Shown here: one piece after another, positions 13,253 through 25,236 of the stretch | Numbering within the stretch: position 1 is the stretch's first letter | Layout: every line of letters begins with the position of its first letter | NCBI RefSeq assembly: GCF_048544455.1 | Contig: NC_133538.1 | Location: 42,506,969-42,570,968 of the forward strand | Reading direction: 5' to 3' | Length of the DNA: 64,000 nt | Origin: Silene latifolia | Lineage: Eukaryota > Streptophyta > Magnoliopsida > Caryophyllales > Caryophyllaceae | Notes under the pieces: model-generated | What the model was told of the DNA's origin: nothing | The model's input: the letters and a program-made list of their open reading frames with translations, nothing else | Databases searched by the model: none | Program-made: the position numbers and the translations under genes

Positions 13253-16155
13253 AAGAAAAGGCATTTGTCCTAAAAGAAAGATTACTATTTTGACATTAAT
13301 GATAGGATTCTACGGAATTTAAGTCAATTACATCAAAGACTGGCCGTAACTCTTCGGTAGATTTACCCCTTAGCCTAGGTAAGATGAGCTCCTTTCAATA
13401 ACAATAAAAGGGCTCCGCGCCTGCGATTGAAACCCATCCTTTCCAGCCTCAATAAAATTTAATAAAATATATTTAATTAAATTTTTAAATAAATTTTATT
13501 TAATTTACTTTAAAAATTTAAATAAAAGAAAGAAATGCACGGAGCGAGGTGAGCACTGGCTTAAAAGTCTCTCTTGTCCATGGCACAACTCTCTTGTCCC
13601 TTTTCCAAGTCACAACGAAAGTCCTAACATGAGAGCTGTACTTAGGCTGCTGAATGAATCTCTGGCGCAACTCTAGTACTAAACCTCCAAACACGAGGAA
13701 AACTAGTATGCAAAAGAGATGGATTATTTATATTGGCTTTTCCCAACCCTTTTTGTTACAAGGAAGAGGTTGACTACATCTCTCTCATCCAAGGATTACC
13801 AATCCAGTGTGCTGATCTTGCTTAAAAGCCCTCTCCTACTTCATCCCTTCCATTGACATCCTGCATGCAATCGTTTCGCGTGCTTCGTCTTGAGGCAAAA
13901 AATACAATCCAAAACTTGCCCTTTCTCGGGGACTTTGGTGGAGAAGTCCCTAAGAAGGTCAAAAAGGCTAGGCGGCAAATCTGAATTCAGGGCATGAGCC
14001 TGATTACCTCTTCCTATTGAACCACCTCGCATCAGCTCTTTTTTTGGAAGTGGCGGCTATAAGTAGGCTGTCTTCCGGACCTGGCACACGGGACAAGGGC
14101 GTGTCAAACAAAGGCAGTAGAAAGAGGGATAGAAGATTCCTCATATCGACGACTCAGCAGATTCTTATGCCAGCAACTTTGCAGCAACTTTTAAGATAGC
14201 ATCTGGGAAAGCACTATCCTCTGAAGTGACATAAGAATAAATAGAAAGCATTCCGCGGAACACCGGTCCTCACTTATGTCGTCTTATATTATTATGTATG
14301 CTCCTCATACACTTTCCCCTAAGATAGGAACTCCCCCTCAACCTTAGGTAGATGGGTGTTTAATTTGGGCTCTATTCGAAGAAAGATCGACGCTTTTTTA
14401 GAGTATATTGCTAATGAAATAGAAGCATTCGGCTTTTACGTGTACGAAAAGGCAATCCTGTAGACCTTGTAAGGCGTTTCCCCATGGACAGCTGTTAGAG
14501 GCACAAATAAGGGCTCTTTATTTAGTTAGTACTTGCTTTTCCATCTACTCTGGATAGCTCCGGTCCTCTTGTTTGTTACTAATTATTATAATCATATGAG
14601 CATGAGCGGGCATATATCTATTTTTAGATTCTTATTGATCGTAAAAGCTTAATTAGAGAAGAGACGGTAAAGTAAAAGAACACTTCTACTGATGCTATTG
14701 CTATATATCCTCGGACACAGCTACACACTAGACAAGGTGTAATTACAAGATGAGGTAATTCAAAATCAAACTTTTGTACAAGATCTTCCCCAATCTGAGG
14801 TCATTTTTCGCCTACTATACAATTAAAAAAGAGCTCGTCGAACATAACATAAGTAAATAATGACGTATTTGGGTTTAGTGATTCCCACGGCTAGAAAAGT
14901 TACAAATAGGATAAACTAGGCCGATATGGGCGGCTGAACCCCGACGAATACTAAGAAAGACTAATAGTAACATTAAGACAAGAATAAGGGGTTGGTTACC
15001 GGTAAGCATTATAACAAAAGAAAATGCTTTTCCAATACTATAACAAGTGACTAAAGAGAATAAGAACTTCTCTTTCAACCCCTCTCCAAGGCACAACTCT
15101 AGCTCCAAACTCCTCAAATGCGGCTTCCCTTTCCCTATCCCTAAATCTCTACTTGCCGCTGTATTTCTCATATAAATCATATTAGTCATTGGGTCATTCT
15201 ATTTCATAATATCTACCGATTCTACTTAGTAGATTATTTAGTTATTATAATATTAAGATAATTAATTAAATTTTATTATGCAAATTGTAATCGGTAAGAA
15301 TGCTATTTTACTATTAAATGCACACTTTCTAACACAAGTTGTAGTCTGTCTGCTTGCCTCAACTTTCTAACACAAAATGCAGCTTGTCTTCTTAACTTGA
15401 CTTTTGTCCTTCTCTTCTCTGTCTTACGCCCATCATTCTCAATCGAAACCCCAGACATGCAATAGCATAGAACCTCAGAGCGGCTTATGCCTACCACCAA
15501 CGACTTAGGAGGCCTTCAATTGCTTGCTATCGATGTTAGTTTCCTATCGAGAAATCAAAGGCAAGAAGTTTACTTTCATATGACAACAGTCAAGGTAGTT
15601 CAGTCGACGTCTTAAGCATATTCACTCAATCTCTATCTATTGCGATGAGCATGTCTCTATTATATATATAATTCTTTGTTGTCCTCAAGGCTCTATCTTT
15701 ATTTAATTATTATTATCCTTCCCCTCTAAGTCAGGTTCTTTTGATTCGCGTATTCACAAACCGGCGAGTTCAGGGACATGGGCTATACTAGCAGTGGCTT
15801 TACCTCGGGTAGAGAAAGCCTCATTAAAACAGGGAATACTAGCTAATGGGAACAATCAAGATGTGCATCCACTCAGTCAGCGATCGATGCAGTCACTCAT
15901 CCGGCCACTCAATCTTGGTATGCATTCTGATGCTTAAGGAAAGTCCCCAAATAAAAGATCAGTAATGTCATCAAATCTATTAATTCAAGAAAGTTCCTCA
16001 AAGACAGGGAATACTAGCTAAGGTCTCTACCGGAGAGACAGAGACATCGTAAAGGGCGTATCCAAGCCAAGTGCTAACTACAGGAACAACGACTATACTA
16101 CATGTATGCCAGCATGAGGTCGGGTTTCAAACTCATTTGCGGAAGTATGTCGTGA
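13253..16155. other. mitochondrial-like spacer
   Basis: No recognised gene. An AT-rich island at about 13,450-13,525 alternates short A and T runs. Several frames under 105 codons lack recognisable domains. An 18-bp direct repeat ACAGGGAATACTAGCTAA occurs at 15,829-15,846 and 16,004-16,021. Confidence 0.5.
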
Positions 16156-16377
16156 TTGGAGTTTAAGGAGCGAGTGGAGGAGCTTTTTGAAGCAGAAGTT
16201 GACGCATTTCCAGAGGAAGAAGAAGTTGAAGCTTTAGCATTAGCAAAAGAGAATAAAATTCCCGTGGGAAAGGATCTTCTTTATGGGAAAAAGGGCCAAT
16301 ACCGGTACGACTATGGGCAGGACCAATGCTATATACTCGTTCAGCGCTACTTTCACACAAGAAAGCGGGAATCATAA
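16156..16377 (+). CDS. small acidic open frame, 73 codons, unrecognised
   Basis: The frame has an acidic N-terminal half (VEELFEAEVDAFPEEEEVEA) and a basic, aromatic C-terminal half ending RYFHTRKRES. It opens at TTG. No family is recognised and it may be non-functional. It lies about 530 bp upstream of ccmC on the same strand. Confidence 0.2.
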   Translation: MEFKERVEELFEAEVDAFPEEEEVEALALAKENKIPVGKDLLYGKKGQYRYDYGQDQCYILVQRYFHTRKRES

Positions 16378-16902
16378 ACCGCATTAAAGTAAAGGAAAGG
16401 CGGGACTTTCATAAAATCTTTTCGCGCTTAAAGCCAAGCAAGTCTCCTCTCTTGTTGAAATTGTAGCACGTGTGCTTCCATCACTAAGCTAACACTTCAC
16501 TTTCTTTCATACTTTTCCGAGCGAACGAACGTCTCATGCCCGAAAGTCTTCCTCAGAGGTTGAATCAGAAGCATATATAATAGCAAGTTTTCATAATGAA
16601 CAAGGATGCTAGTCCCAGGTTTCAAAGATGTCATGGCTGGGGCTTATTAAATAAAATGAAAGAATAGAATACCGTTTCTTTCTCCAAGAAAAAGGGCACA
16701 TCTCAGAGAGGCAGCTGCTGCACCTTCTAACATAATTTTAATGTAAAATTTTTCTAAATAATTCGCTTTCTTTTAAAATTCACTCTTTTATCTTTGGCAT
16801 CTAACTATTCATACTCCTTCTAGCAGGACGTATCCTTAGACTTATAAGTCTAAAGGGTCCCTAGTCCCCTTTCTCTTTCTTTATTACAACCTTCTTTTTT
16901 TT

Positions 16903-17625
16903 ATGTCAAAGACCAAAAGCTACGCGCAAATTCTCATTGGATCTTGGTTGTTCTTAACAGTAATGGCTATTCATTTAAGTCTTTGGGTAGCACCACTAGA
17001 TTTTCAACAAGGTGGAAATTCTCGTATTCTCTATGTACATGTTCCTGTGGCTCGGATGAGTATTCTTGTTTATATCGTTACGGCTATAAACACTTTCTTG
17101 TTCCTATTAACAAAACATCCTCTTTTTCTTCGCTCTTCCGGAACCGGTACAAAAATGGGTGCTTTTTCTACGCTGTTAACTTTAGTAACTGGGGGTTTCG
17201 GGAAGACCTATGTGGGGCACCTTTTGGGTGTGGGACGCTCGTTTAACTTCTCGTATTCATCTCATTCCTTATTTACTTGGGCGCACTTGTGTTTTCTAAA
17301 GCTTTAAACTGTCGAACCGCTCCTATTTCAATCCGTCTTTGGACCGATCGATATACCAATAATAAAGTTTCCAGTCAACTGGTGGAATACATCGCATCAA
17401 CCTGGGAGCATTAGCCGATTTGGTACATCAATACATGTTCCTATGCTCATTTCAATCTTGTCTAACTTTGCTAACTTCCTCTTCTCAACCCGTATCTTCT
17501 TTGTTCTAGAAACACGTCTTCCTATTCCATCTTTTCTTGAATCTCCTTTAACGGAAGAAATAGAAGTTCAAGAAGGAATACTAAAACCTAGTTCACTCGT
17601 CGAGTCTTTTTGCATCCATGGCTGA
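16903..17625 (+). pseudogene. ccmC: cytochrome c maturation protein C, frameshifted
   Basis: Matches plant mitochondrial CcmC, the inner-membrane protein that handles haem for CcmE in cytochrome c biogenesis. The first part is clear (YAQILIGSWLFLTV, NSRILYVHVPVARMSILVY, LLTKHPLFLRSSGTG). A short deletion after LVTGGF shifts the frame before the Trp-rich motif, whose WGTFWVWDARL-like reading survives in another frame around 17,205-17,240. Further indels occur near 17,250 and 17,335. The C-terminal part reads again from NTSHQPGSIS to ESFCIHG and the stop at 17,625. Upstream bases resemble coding sequence of the usual short N-terminal extension (SLLQP), but its ATG is gone. Several codons give residues expected only after C-to-U editing. 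Judged a decayed copy. Confidence 0.88.
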
Positions 17626-17692
17626 ATGGTTAAATCACCCCAACTCAACATTGGCGAAAATGTTTTGATCTGGTTCCATTCCTGCTGGATGA
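17612..17692 (+). ncRNA. tRNA-like t-element overlapping the ccmC stop
   Basis: GCATCCATGGCTGAATGGTT starts inside the last ccmC codons and resembles the 5' half of tRNA-Ile(CAU). The 3' end TTCCATTCCTGCTGGATGA can pair back (GCATCCA with TGGATGA, one mismatch). The anticodon arm is recognisable but altered. Plant ccmC mRNAs are known to use such a tRNA-like structure for 3' end processing by tRNA-processing enzymes. It is probably inert here because the gene is broken. Confidence 0.7.
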
Positions 17693-19305
17693 ATGAAAAA
17701 CATGAAGAATAAGAAAGAGAATCCGGATAAATATCCGTTTAATAATCTTGTTTTTTGAGTGAGTCATGAATTTGCCATTATGAGTAAAAATATATGCAAA
17801 ATCAAAGTCAAATCTTACTTAACAAATCTTACCTAATTAATTAATGTAGCATGGAGTGATCCTTTTATTTTCTTTGTTTGAACGAGAGAGGTAAGTTAGT
17901 GCATAAGTGGTTGCTATTGGTTGCTGTTCTCTTCTATTGTTTCGTTTTCTTGGCTCGTTCCCTTTAATCTGGCACTTCGACTGGAGCAACTGTACCCCGC
18001 CCCCGGTGCGAGAAAGAAAAGAAAGAACTCTAGCTCAATGCTCGTAATTAGTTAAGGGAAGACTTTATTGACTTTTAAGCTAGGTTATAGGGTTGGTTCT
18101 CCCTGGGGATGACTTCTAATTCATATATCAATTATAAGCCTATATAAGGTAAGGTATTGGGGAAACCGCGTTAAGGGGGCCTCAACGCATGATAGCTATG
18201 TCACAGATTTGAGGGCTTAAAATCTCGTTTCGTGTGAAATGAATTCTAAGGAAAAAGAAGATACGCCTTCTTATTCACAGAGCTACGATACGACACCTAC
18301 ATAACATAACCAAAGGAAGTGGACTCTCAACAAAGATACATCTTTCTTTGCGCTCGGCTCGTGAATCAATAACATACATCTTTGCGCTTAGCGAAGTTGT
18401 TGCGCCCCGAGCACCGCCCAATTATAATCCCTCAGCTCAATGCTCCCCCTCTTCCTGCATGCCCATATGAATGAGTCTGCCCTCCCTTCCATCATAAAGT
18501 AAGGTACAACCCAACTATGAAAGTAAGCCAGTCCACTTTCCCGTATGAGCATGAATGCGGTTTCGGGAATGAGGCCATGGAGCCAACGACCCAAGTAGGT
18601 TTGGCGGGTCGGGCAATGAAGCAATGGGCGTGCCTACCACTTCTTGTCGACGGACAAAGGGGCCTACTCCAAGCATGTGTATGCGGGCTCATTGGGCAAT
18701 GTTTCCTCCACTCCGAAGGTCACACTTGCCGAGACAGCCAACACTTCGGGGTAAGCCATACTTGTTCCAAGTCAACTTCAATTACAAATTGTAATGGTTG
18801 TTTAGACTCTATGGAGTATGGGTGTTTGCACGACTCTCCATGAGTATGGGCTTATGTGCGAAGCAGTACTTCCTTTCTTGTTTGTAATGCGGCTTCTTTA
18901 CTATTTGTTCAGTGGGCAATGCTTCCTTCGGGTTAAGCTCCGTCTCATTTTGGGGATGAGAAGTGGTCCCCCGAGCTAAGCCCCGTCCCCCCTGTTGCGT
19001 TGATGGTGCTCTAGCTGCTTGACTTCGGTGTTTACTTGAAGTAATGGCTCGATCTCGGCTTGACTTCTTGTTCACCGGGAACATCTTGGATGCGCATTGC
19101 CGTCTGAAGTAGCCCTCGCACGATAGTGATGAGGATAAGGATGCGAAGCATAAGGCGCAGTGGTACTTCCTAATAACGCGGGATGCGAAGCGGGGAGTAT
19201 GGCGATAAGTCGGCTGCGTAGCAGGCTTACCCCGAAGATACCGAAGGGTATGGCTTACTACTAGTAGTTTTTACGCGCCAACAGCTTTACACTTTGTAAT
19301 AACAG
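17693..19305. other. spacer downstream of ccmC
   Basis: No recognised gene. The stretch 18,400-19,290 is more GC-rich. It carries repeated phrases such as GGAGCCAACGACCCA (near 18,580 and 19,307). The 108-codon frame at 18,517-18,843 has no known match. Confidence 0.45.
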
Positions 19306-19935
19306 GTGGAGCCAACGACCCATCAGCTATTGAATCGAGAAGAGCCTAAAGTAAGTAAAGCGGTAAAGCGTGACCGTTCGGAAACCTCTAAGTGGGCCTT
19401 CCTACTTTACATCAGTAAATGTAAAGGCAAGGTAGAGTCCAATTTGCTTCAATCCTTACAACTATGTTCGTTTGAGGAATGGACCAGACAGCTTCCCAAA
19501 GAAACCGACCAACCACCAGGTGATGAAGAAGAGGAGCAATCCCTCGGAGAGGATGCGCACCCGCAAGAGTTCTTTCCTTACCACATAGAAAATGTAAGTG
19601 GCTTGATAGAAATAATGCCTAGTGGCATGATCAAATTCACATTGGGAACCAAAGCAAAGAGGAAAGGTTTACTTGTTTACGGGACAAATAAAAGAGACAA
19701 GTTAATGTGGAATTTAAGTGAAACTCACTCAACTGACAAGTTACGGGATACGAGCCTCATCCCCACCCCTGTCTCTGGGCAGCTTTTTATCATCTCGGTG
19801 AGCCTTCCCCTTATACATGAGAGAGGTCGTGATAAGAGTTTCCGAGTGAGGCGAGGGGCTCCTCTCAATCGACGATTGAGTCCTCTACGGCCAGTACAAT
19901 GCGCTAGTCGCATCTTCTATAAGGCCGGCATCTAA
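19306..19935 (+). CDS. unrecognised 209-residue open frame
   Basis: Hydrophilic frame opening at GTG, with a Lys/Arg-rich start, an acidic stretch near residue 70 (PPGDEEEEQSLGEDAH) and an IENVSGLIEIMPSGMIKFTL segment near residue 100. The C-terminal 60 residues are strongly basic. No transmembrane segment and no family is recognised. Codon use looks protein-like in the central part, and the basic tail may be read-through into spacer. It might be a mitochondrial lineage-specific ORF or a fragment of an imported gene. Confidence 0.3.
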   Translation: MEPTTHQLLNREEPKVSKAVKRDRSETSKWAFLLYISKCKGKVESNLLQSLQLCSFEEWTRQLPKETDQPPGDEEEEQSLGEDAHPQEFFPYHIENVSGLIEIMPSGMIKFTLGTKAKRKGLLVYGTNKRDKLMWNLSETHSTDKLRDTSLIPTPVSGQLFIISVSLPLIHERGRDKSFRVRRGAPLNRRLSPLRPVQCASRIFYKAGI

Positions 19936-22040
19936 TATAAAGAAAGCTGTCCTTGTGGACTCTGTATCATCTTTTTTTATTAACTATATATATTCATTCA
20001 TGAAAAAAAATGAAGCAATCCGCTTCGCACCTTTATCCCTTTATTTTTTGGGGCAAAATGCATTCTCACAACTTCCTATTGAATAAAAAAATGCCTAACC
20101 CATGCTCTCTGAAAAAGTCTTCTCCAGAAGTTTTATACTAAGCCCACTTATTCTTATCCCCCTGTGGCTGCCTTTGCTTTTCCCACAATCACAAGCCCAC
20201 TGGGCATAAAGAAAACAGAGGATCCCCGTGCCAAAGCAGGCATCTTTCTTGGCTATCCTTTTTGCCAAATCTTTTTTCTCTCTCTCATATATGATTCTTC
20301 TTTAAAAACCATTTACAATTTACACTAGAGGGAGTATCAGCGCGGCTTCGATAGGACAAGGTTTGAAGAGCTCTTACGCGGAAAGTCTTTCTCTCTCTCT
20401 TATTCAGTTCGAATCCTCAGTTATTTGATAAAGCTAAATTCTAGAATAGAATAAAGAATCGAATCATAGAGTTCAGACCTCGCATATAAGTAACAAGACA
20501 AGAAGGGAGAGGAGAGCAAATCAAGATCGACTGACTTTTAAGAAGCATGGGAAAGAAGCAAAACTCGACTGCTTGGACAGAGTGGATAGAGCTATTGCCA
20601 GAGATGGAGACGGATAGGTAGCTAGACTTCCAAGTTGCGGCATGAAGTAGCGAAGACTGGTCAGTTAGATTTTTCAGATGCTGGAGTGAGTTCTTGAGAA
20701 AGAACAGAACTAGACTTCAAAGGAAAAGTCGGAAGAAGATCAACCGGGAGTCCCCGGCTTTCATATGCTCTTTAAAAAAAAAGGAGTTTGAGGGCCTTAA
20801 GAAAGGTAGACCGTCAAGGTAAGGAAAGGGTCGATGTACATTGATTTTCATATATAGAGAGATTCCCCTGTATAGCTAGCCTTCTTCTTCATCTTCATAC
20901 GAAGACTTCTTTTGAGAGTGAATGAGATAGTTCGTATGAGGTCTTACGCGGATACTCTTTTTATAGGGAGACTTTCTTCATTATGCTCGACCATAAGATA
21001 AGGGAGAGGATGGACTGGTTCGTCAGAATAATATAGCTGAGTACATACTTTGACTCAGGACCAGGAAAGGATAGGAAACCTCAAGCAACGGGAGCTCGTT
21101 CACTCGTTCTTCGGTACGTAGCTTCAGCTCACTCGTGAAACGAATCCGTTGCAACAAGTATGAACGTATGTTGCTTGCTTGATGGTGGCTTACCAATCAG
21201 ATCCACTTCCCATCCACGAAATGGCCGACCTTTGGTCATGTGTTACGAGGGGTTTAAAGGGGGTTTGACCGGGAACTACTAACTTGGCTTGGTCACTCTA
21301 TCCACTTTGGCTGGGCTCATCTGTCTCTCTTTTGTAATTAGGTTGTTCCCCGATTATCTGCCTATCCTATCGCCGATCTGGAAAAGAGGCGATGTTCTTT
21401 GGACTTGTTATCTAATTCGTTCTTCTTTCCAATCTTTCTTCTACTCAAAAACAAGCCTAAAACACGGGGTTTGGGTCTTTTTTTCAAATTTTAATTTGAA
21501 TTTAGAAGGGAAATTGGATCACAAGAAAAAATCCCGGAAAACGCAATGATACGACGGTGCGGGCCGGGGTTTGCGCATTGAGTCTCGTGGGCCTGTTCCG
21601 ATTTCGATCGAAAGGCATGATAACGAGCGAAAAAGGAATTGGAAGGAAAGGGAGGGCTTCGATACAGTGTGATTCGGTTCCTTGGTGTGGAGATTTATCT
21701 TACATAAAACAAAGAGCTCGTAGGCCTTATTCTGTAGATCAAAGGGCGACGTAATTCTCCATTCATTCGAAAATTATATATAATATATAACAGCAAAATT
21801 CTAGCTAGGATCGAAAGAAAGCTACGTAGACTACATGCACATCTAGTGCAGTGGCTTGGAAGTAAGCTACCTTGACCATCTTCCGAAGTTCTAAATAATC
21901 TCGATCAAAGAAAGGTGTAGAGAGCGGACTACTCTACATTCAAATCACGCCACGGTGATCCCGAACTTCTTCTAGTTGTGGGACGAAATCGCGACTTACT
22001 TAGAAAAGGTTGGCTCGAATAAGCGGCCCAAAGAATAAGC
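19936..22040. other. spacer between the unrecognised frame and ccmFN
   Basis: No recognised gene. Frames at 21,289-21,549 and 21,557-21,754 are adjacent on the plus strand and weakly protein-like (LIRSSFQSFFYSKTSL, then KQRARRPYSVDQRAT), but no family could be assigned. Confidence 0.4.
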
Positions 22041-23803
22041 TCAATTCTTCCATAACATAAGGGGGCGAGGTTGCGCGCGAGCCAAGTGACGTAAGTGCAC
22101 AACAGTACTTCGCGCTACAACCATCTCTTTTTTATAGGTTCTACGGACCGATGCCTGTTGCTTCATCTGAGAGAAAAGAAACATAGATTTGTCGGTCATT
22201 AGAAGGAAAAACCGCCATAAAAAGATTCCTCGTGTATCATCTGTAGCAAAACTATGAACGGGAGCTAGCAATCCGGACCGTATTGAAAAGGTCCCTAAGA
22301 CACAGCATAGAAAAGTCACAATATTAAGAAACAAAGTCCAAGAATGAAGAAGGGGTAAAATGACTGAATAAATACGAGCTGTGGCTAATACCCGAGGCAT
22401 AAAAGAAGCATTTTCTACGGGATCCCGAAACCACCAGCCACCCCGACCTAATTCATGATGAGCCCACCAACTTCCTGGCAAGATGCCTACGGTTAAAAAG
22501 CACCGACATATCAAGATCCAAATTCTAAGAGCTTCCTGGTCCTGGTTAGGGACCACTGTGTTCGCGCCGGCGGTCCAACAAAGAGGAAAAGTAGTGGTCT
22601 CTTTCTTTCCATTACGAATATGAAAGAAAGGCTTCGCCTTGAACCGTAACAGCCCCCCCCCCCCCCCCCCCCGTCCACTAGCGCTCTTGTCCAGAGCCAA
22701 GAGAAGGCGAAAAAGTGCCGCCGAAGCAGCATGAGCAGGCTTCTTTTGCTACGCAACAATAAAGCAGGATAGCATTTGGTGCCCACATGTTTGAATTTAA
22801 GGGTAAAGAGCTCGCTTGTTATACGGGATCCGACGCATCCAACAGATCAAAGTAGCGTTCCATTCTTTTCGGCGGCATCCTTCCGCATTGGCGGCGAGTA
22901 GAGTGCCACAATCCCATTCATCATTTTTGATCTACATAAGCCAAAGCCCATAGCACTGGCGACGTCTCCAACATAAATACAAGGGGGTGTATTGCTGATA
23001 TAGGATCTTGTGGAACATGATTTGATTATGCAAGTGGTTCGGTACGAACAAAAAAATTTCGAACAAAAGGATCGGAACTCGCTGATAAAAAAGGAAAGAA
23101 AAACAAAGCAATGCCAAGAGCTCCGTCAATCCGCTGTTCATCGATAGACGAAGCTCTCTCTTTATCATCTCGTCCCAGATACAACAAAGGATGAGTCCTT
23201 TTTCCTTCTCGCGAACCACGAGAGCGCCTCGCGGCCAGAAGAGCAAAGCTCATTTTCCTTTCAGGGTAAAGCGGCACGTAAAAAAGAGCTGGCCCGTCAA
23301 AAGTCTGCTTCCTTCGCGAACAAAGTTCAGAATCAACAAGAGTTCGTAGAACGAAGAGAGTGTACACCTGGGGTTCGTGAAGAACTCTACTTTTTTGTTC
23401 GTAACGAGGAAGAGATAGAATGGAGTTCTTCACGAAGTTTAAGACAAAGGAAAAAAGAAGACTTTCTCTATGGCCTCCTCGTTTTGAGACATTATGGCTT
23501 TGGGATCGACCCCGGTAACAAAGAAGGAATCCATAAAAACTTGGGATCCGACACCATAATAAATACTACCTTCATGATTAGACCATGTCCCTGAGATTTG
23601 ATAAAAGAAAGGTGCATTAGCGGTTAATACGTTGTAATTGGATAAGTTATTAGAAATATGACAGAACAAAAGACCAAAGAAAGAAAAAGAATACACCAAA
23701 ATGCGGTCTTTGCACCAAACGCTGGTGGTTGTTTCTTGTTGTAAGTGAATGCAATGAAAAGACCCGGAAATAACGAATAATCAAACAATTCATATATTGA
23801 CAT
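22041..23803 (-). pseudogene. ccmFN: cytochrome c haem lyase subunit FN, frameshifted
   Basis: On the minus strand the gene starts at 23,803 ([19 protein letters not shown]) and ends MLWKN-stop at 22,041, close to full ccmFN length. CcmFN is a multi-span inner-membrane subunit of the complex that attaches haem to apocytochrome c. Intact blocks include [29 protein letters not shown], and the WWD-type haem-handling block [17 protein letters not shown] at about 22,420. The frame is broken at least after SNHEGSI (near 23,560), between 23,026 and 22,930, and at a run of 20 C (22,653-22,672). The pieces remain collinear. Unless the indels are sequencing errors, this copy cannot make CcmFN. Confidence 0.88.
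22653..22672. repeat. homopolymer of 20 C inside ccmFN
   Basis: Twenty consecutive C on the plus strand, encoding a Gly run on the ccmFN strand where intact genes have no such run. Likely either a slippage expansion or an assembly artefact. Confidence 0.9.
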
Positions 23804-24896
<1,093 letters not shown>

Positions 24897-25123
24897 ATTG
24901 CCCCTTATATGCTTATTCCATTATTGGGTCGGCCAGGAATAAGGAGATAAAAATTTGGGCCAAAAGTGATTTGTGTAGAGACTTCTTATCGGATTAGAAT
25001 TAGTGTTTGATTTGGCTTCTAGTAATGTGACTATTTGCCATTAATATGGTAGGTTCACAAAACCCTAGGAGAGTCATGATTAGTCTCTACCACTTGCTTT
25101 TCTAGCCGTTTAGGATTTGCGGT

Positions 25124-25131
25124 TATAAATA
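25124..25131 (+). promoter_or_regulatory. TATA box of the antisense gene
   Basis: TATAAATA lies about 113 bp before the ATG at 25,237. A CT-rich leader typical of plant mRNAs lies in between. This suggests RNA polymerase II transcription independent of the LTR. Inferred from sequence only. Confidence 0.55.
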
Positions 25132-25236
25132 TTCTCCCTTTGCCGTGATTGCTTCCACATTCCAATCCCAAAATTTCTTCTTTCCCTTTCTAAAAAATTC
25201 TCTCTTTGAAAAATTCATCTTCCAAAAAAATAAGAT

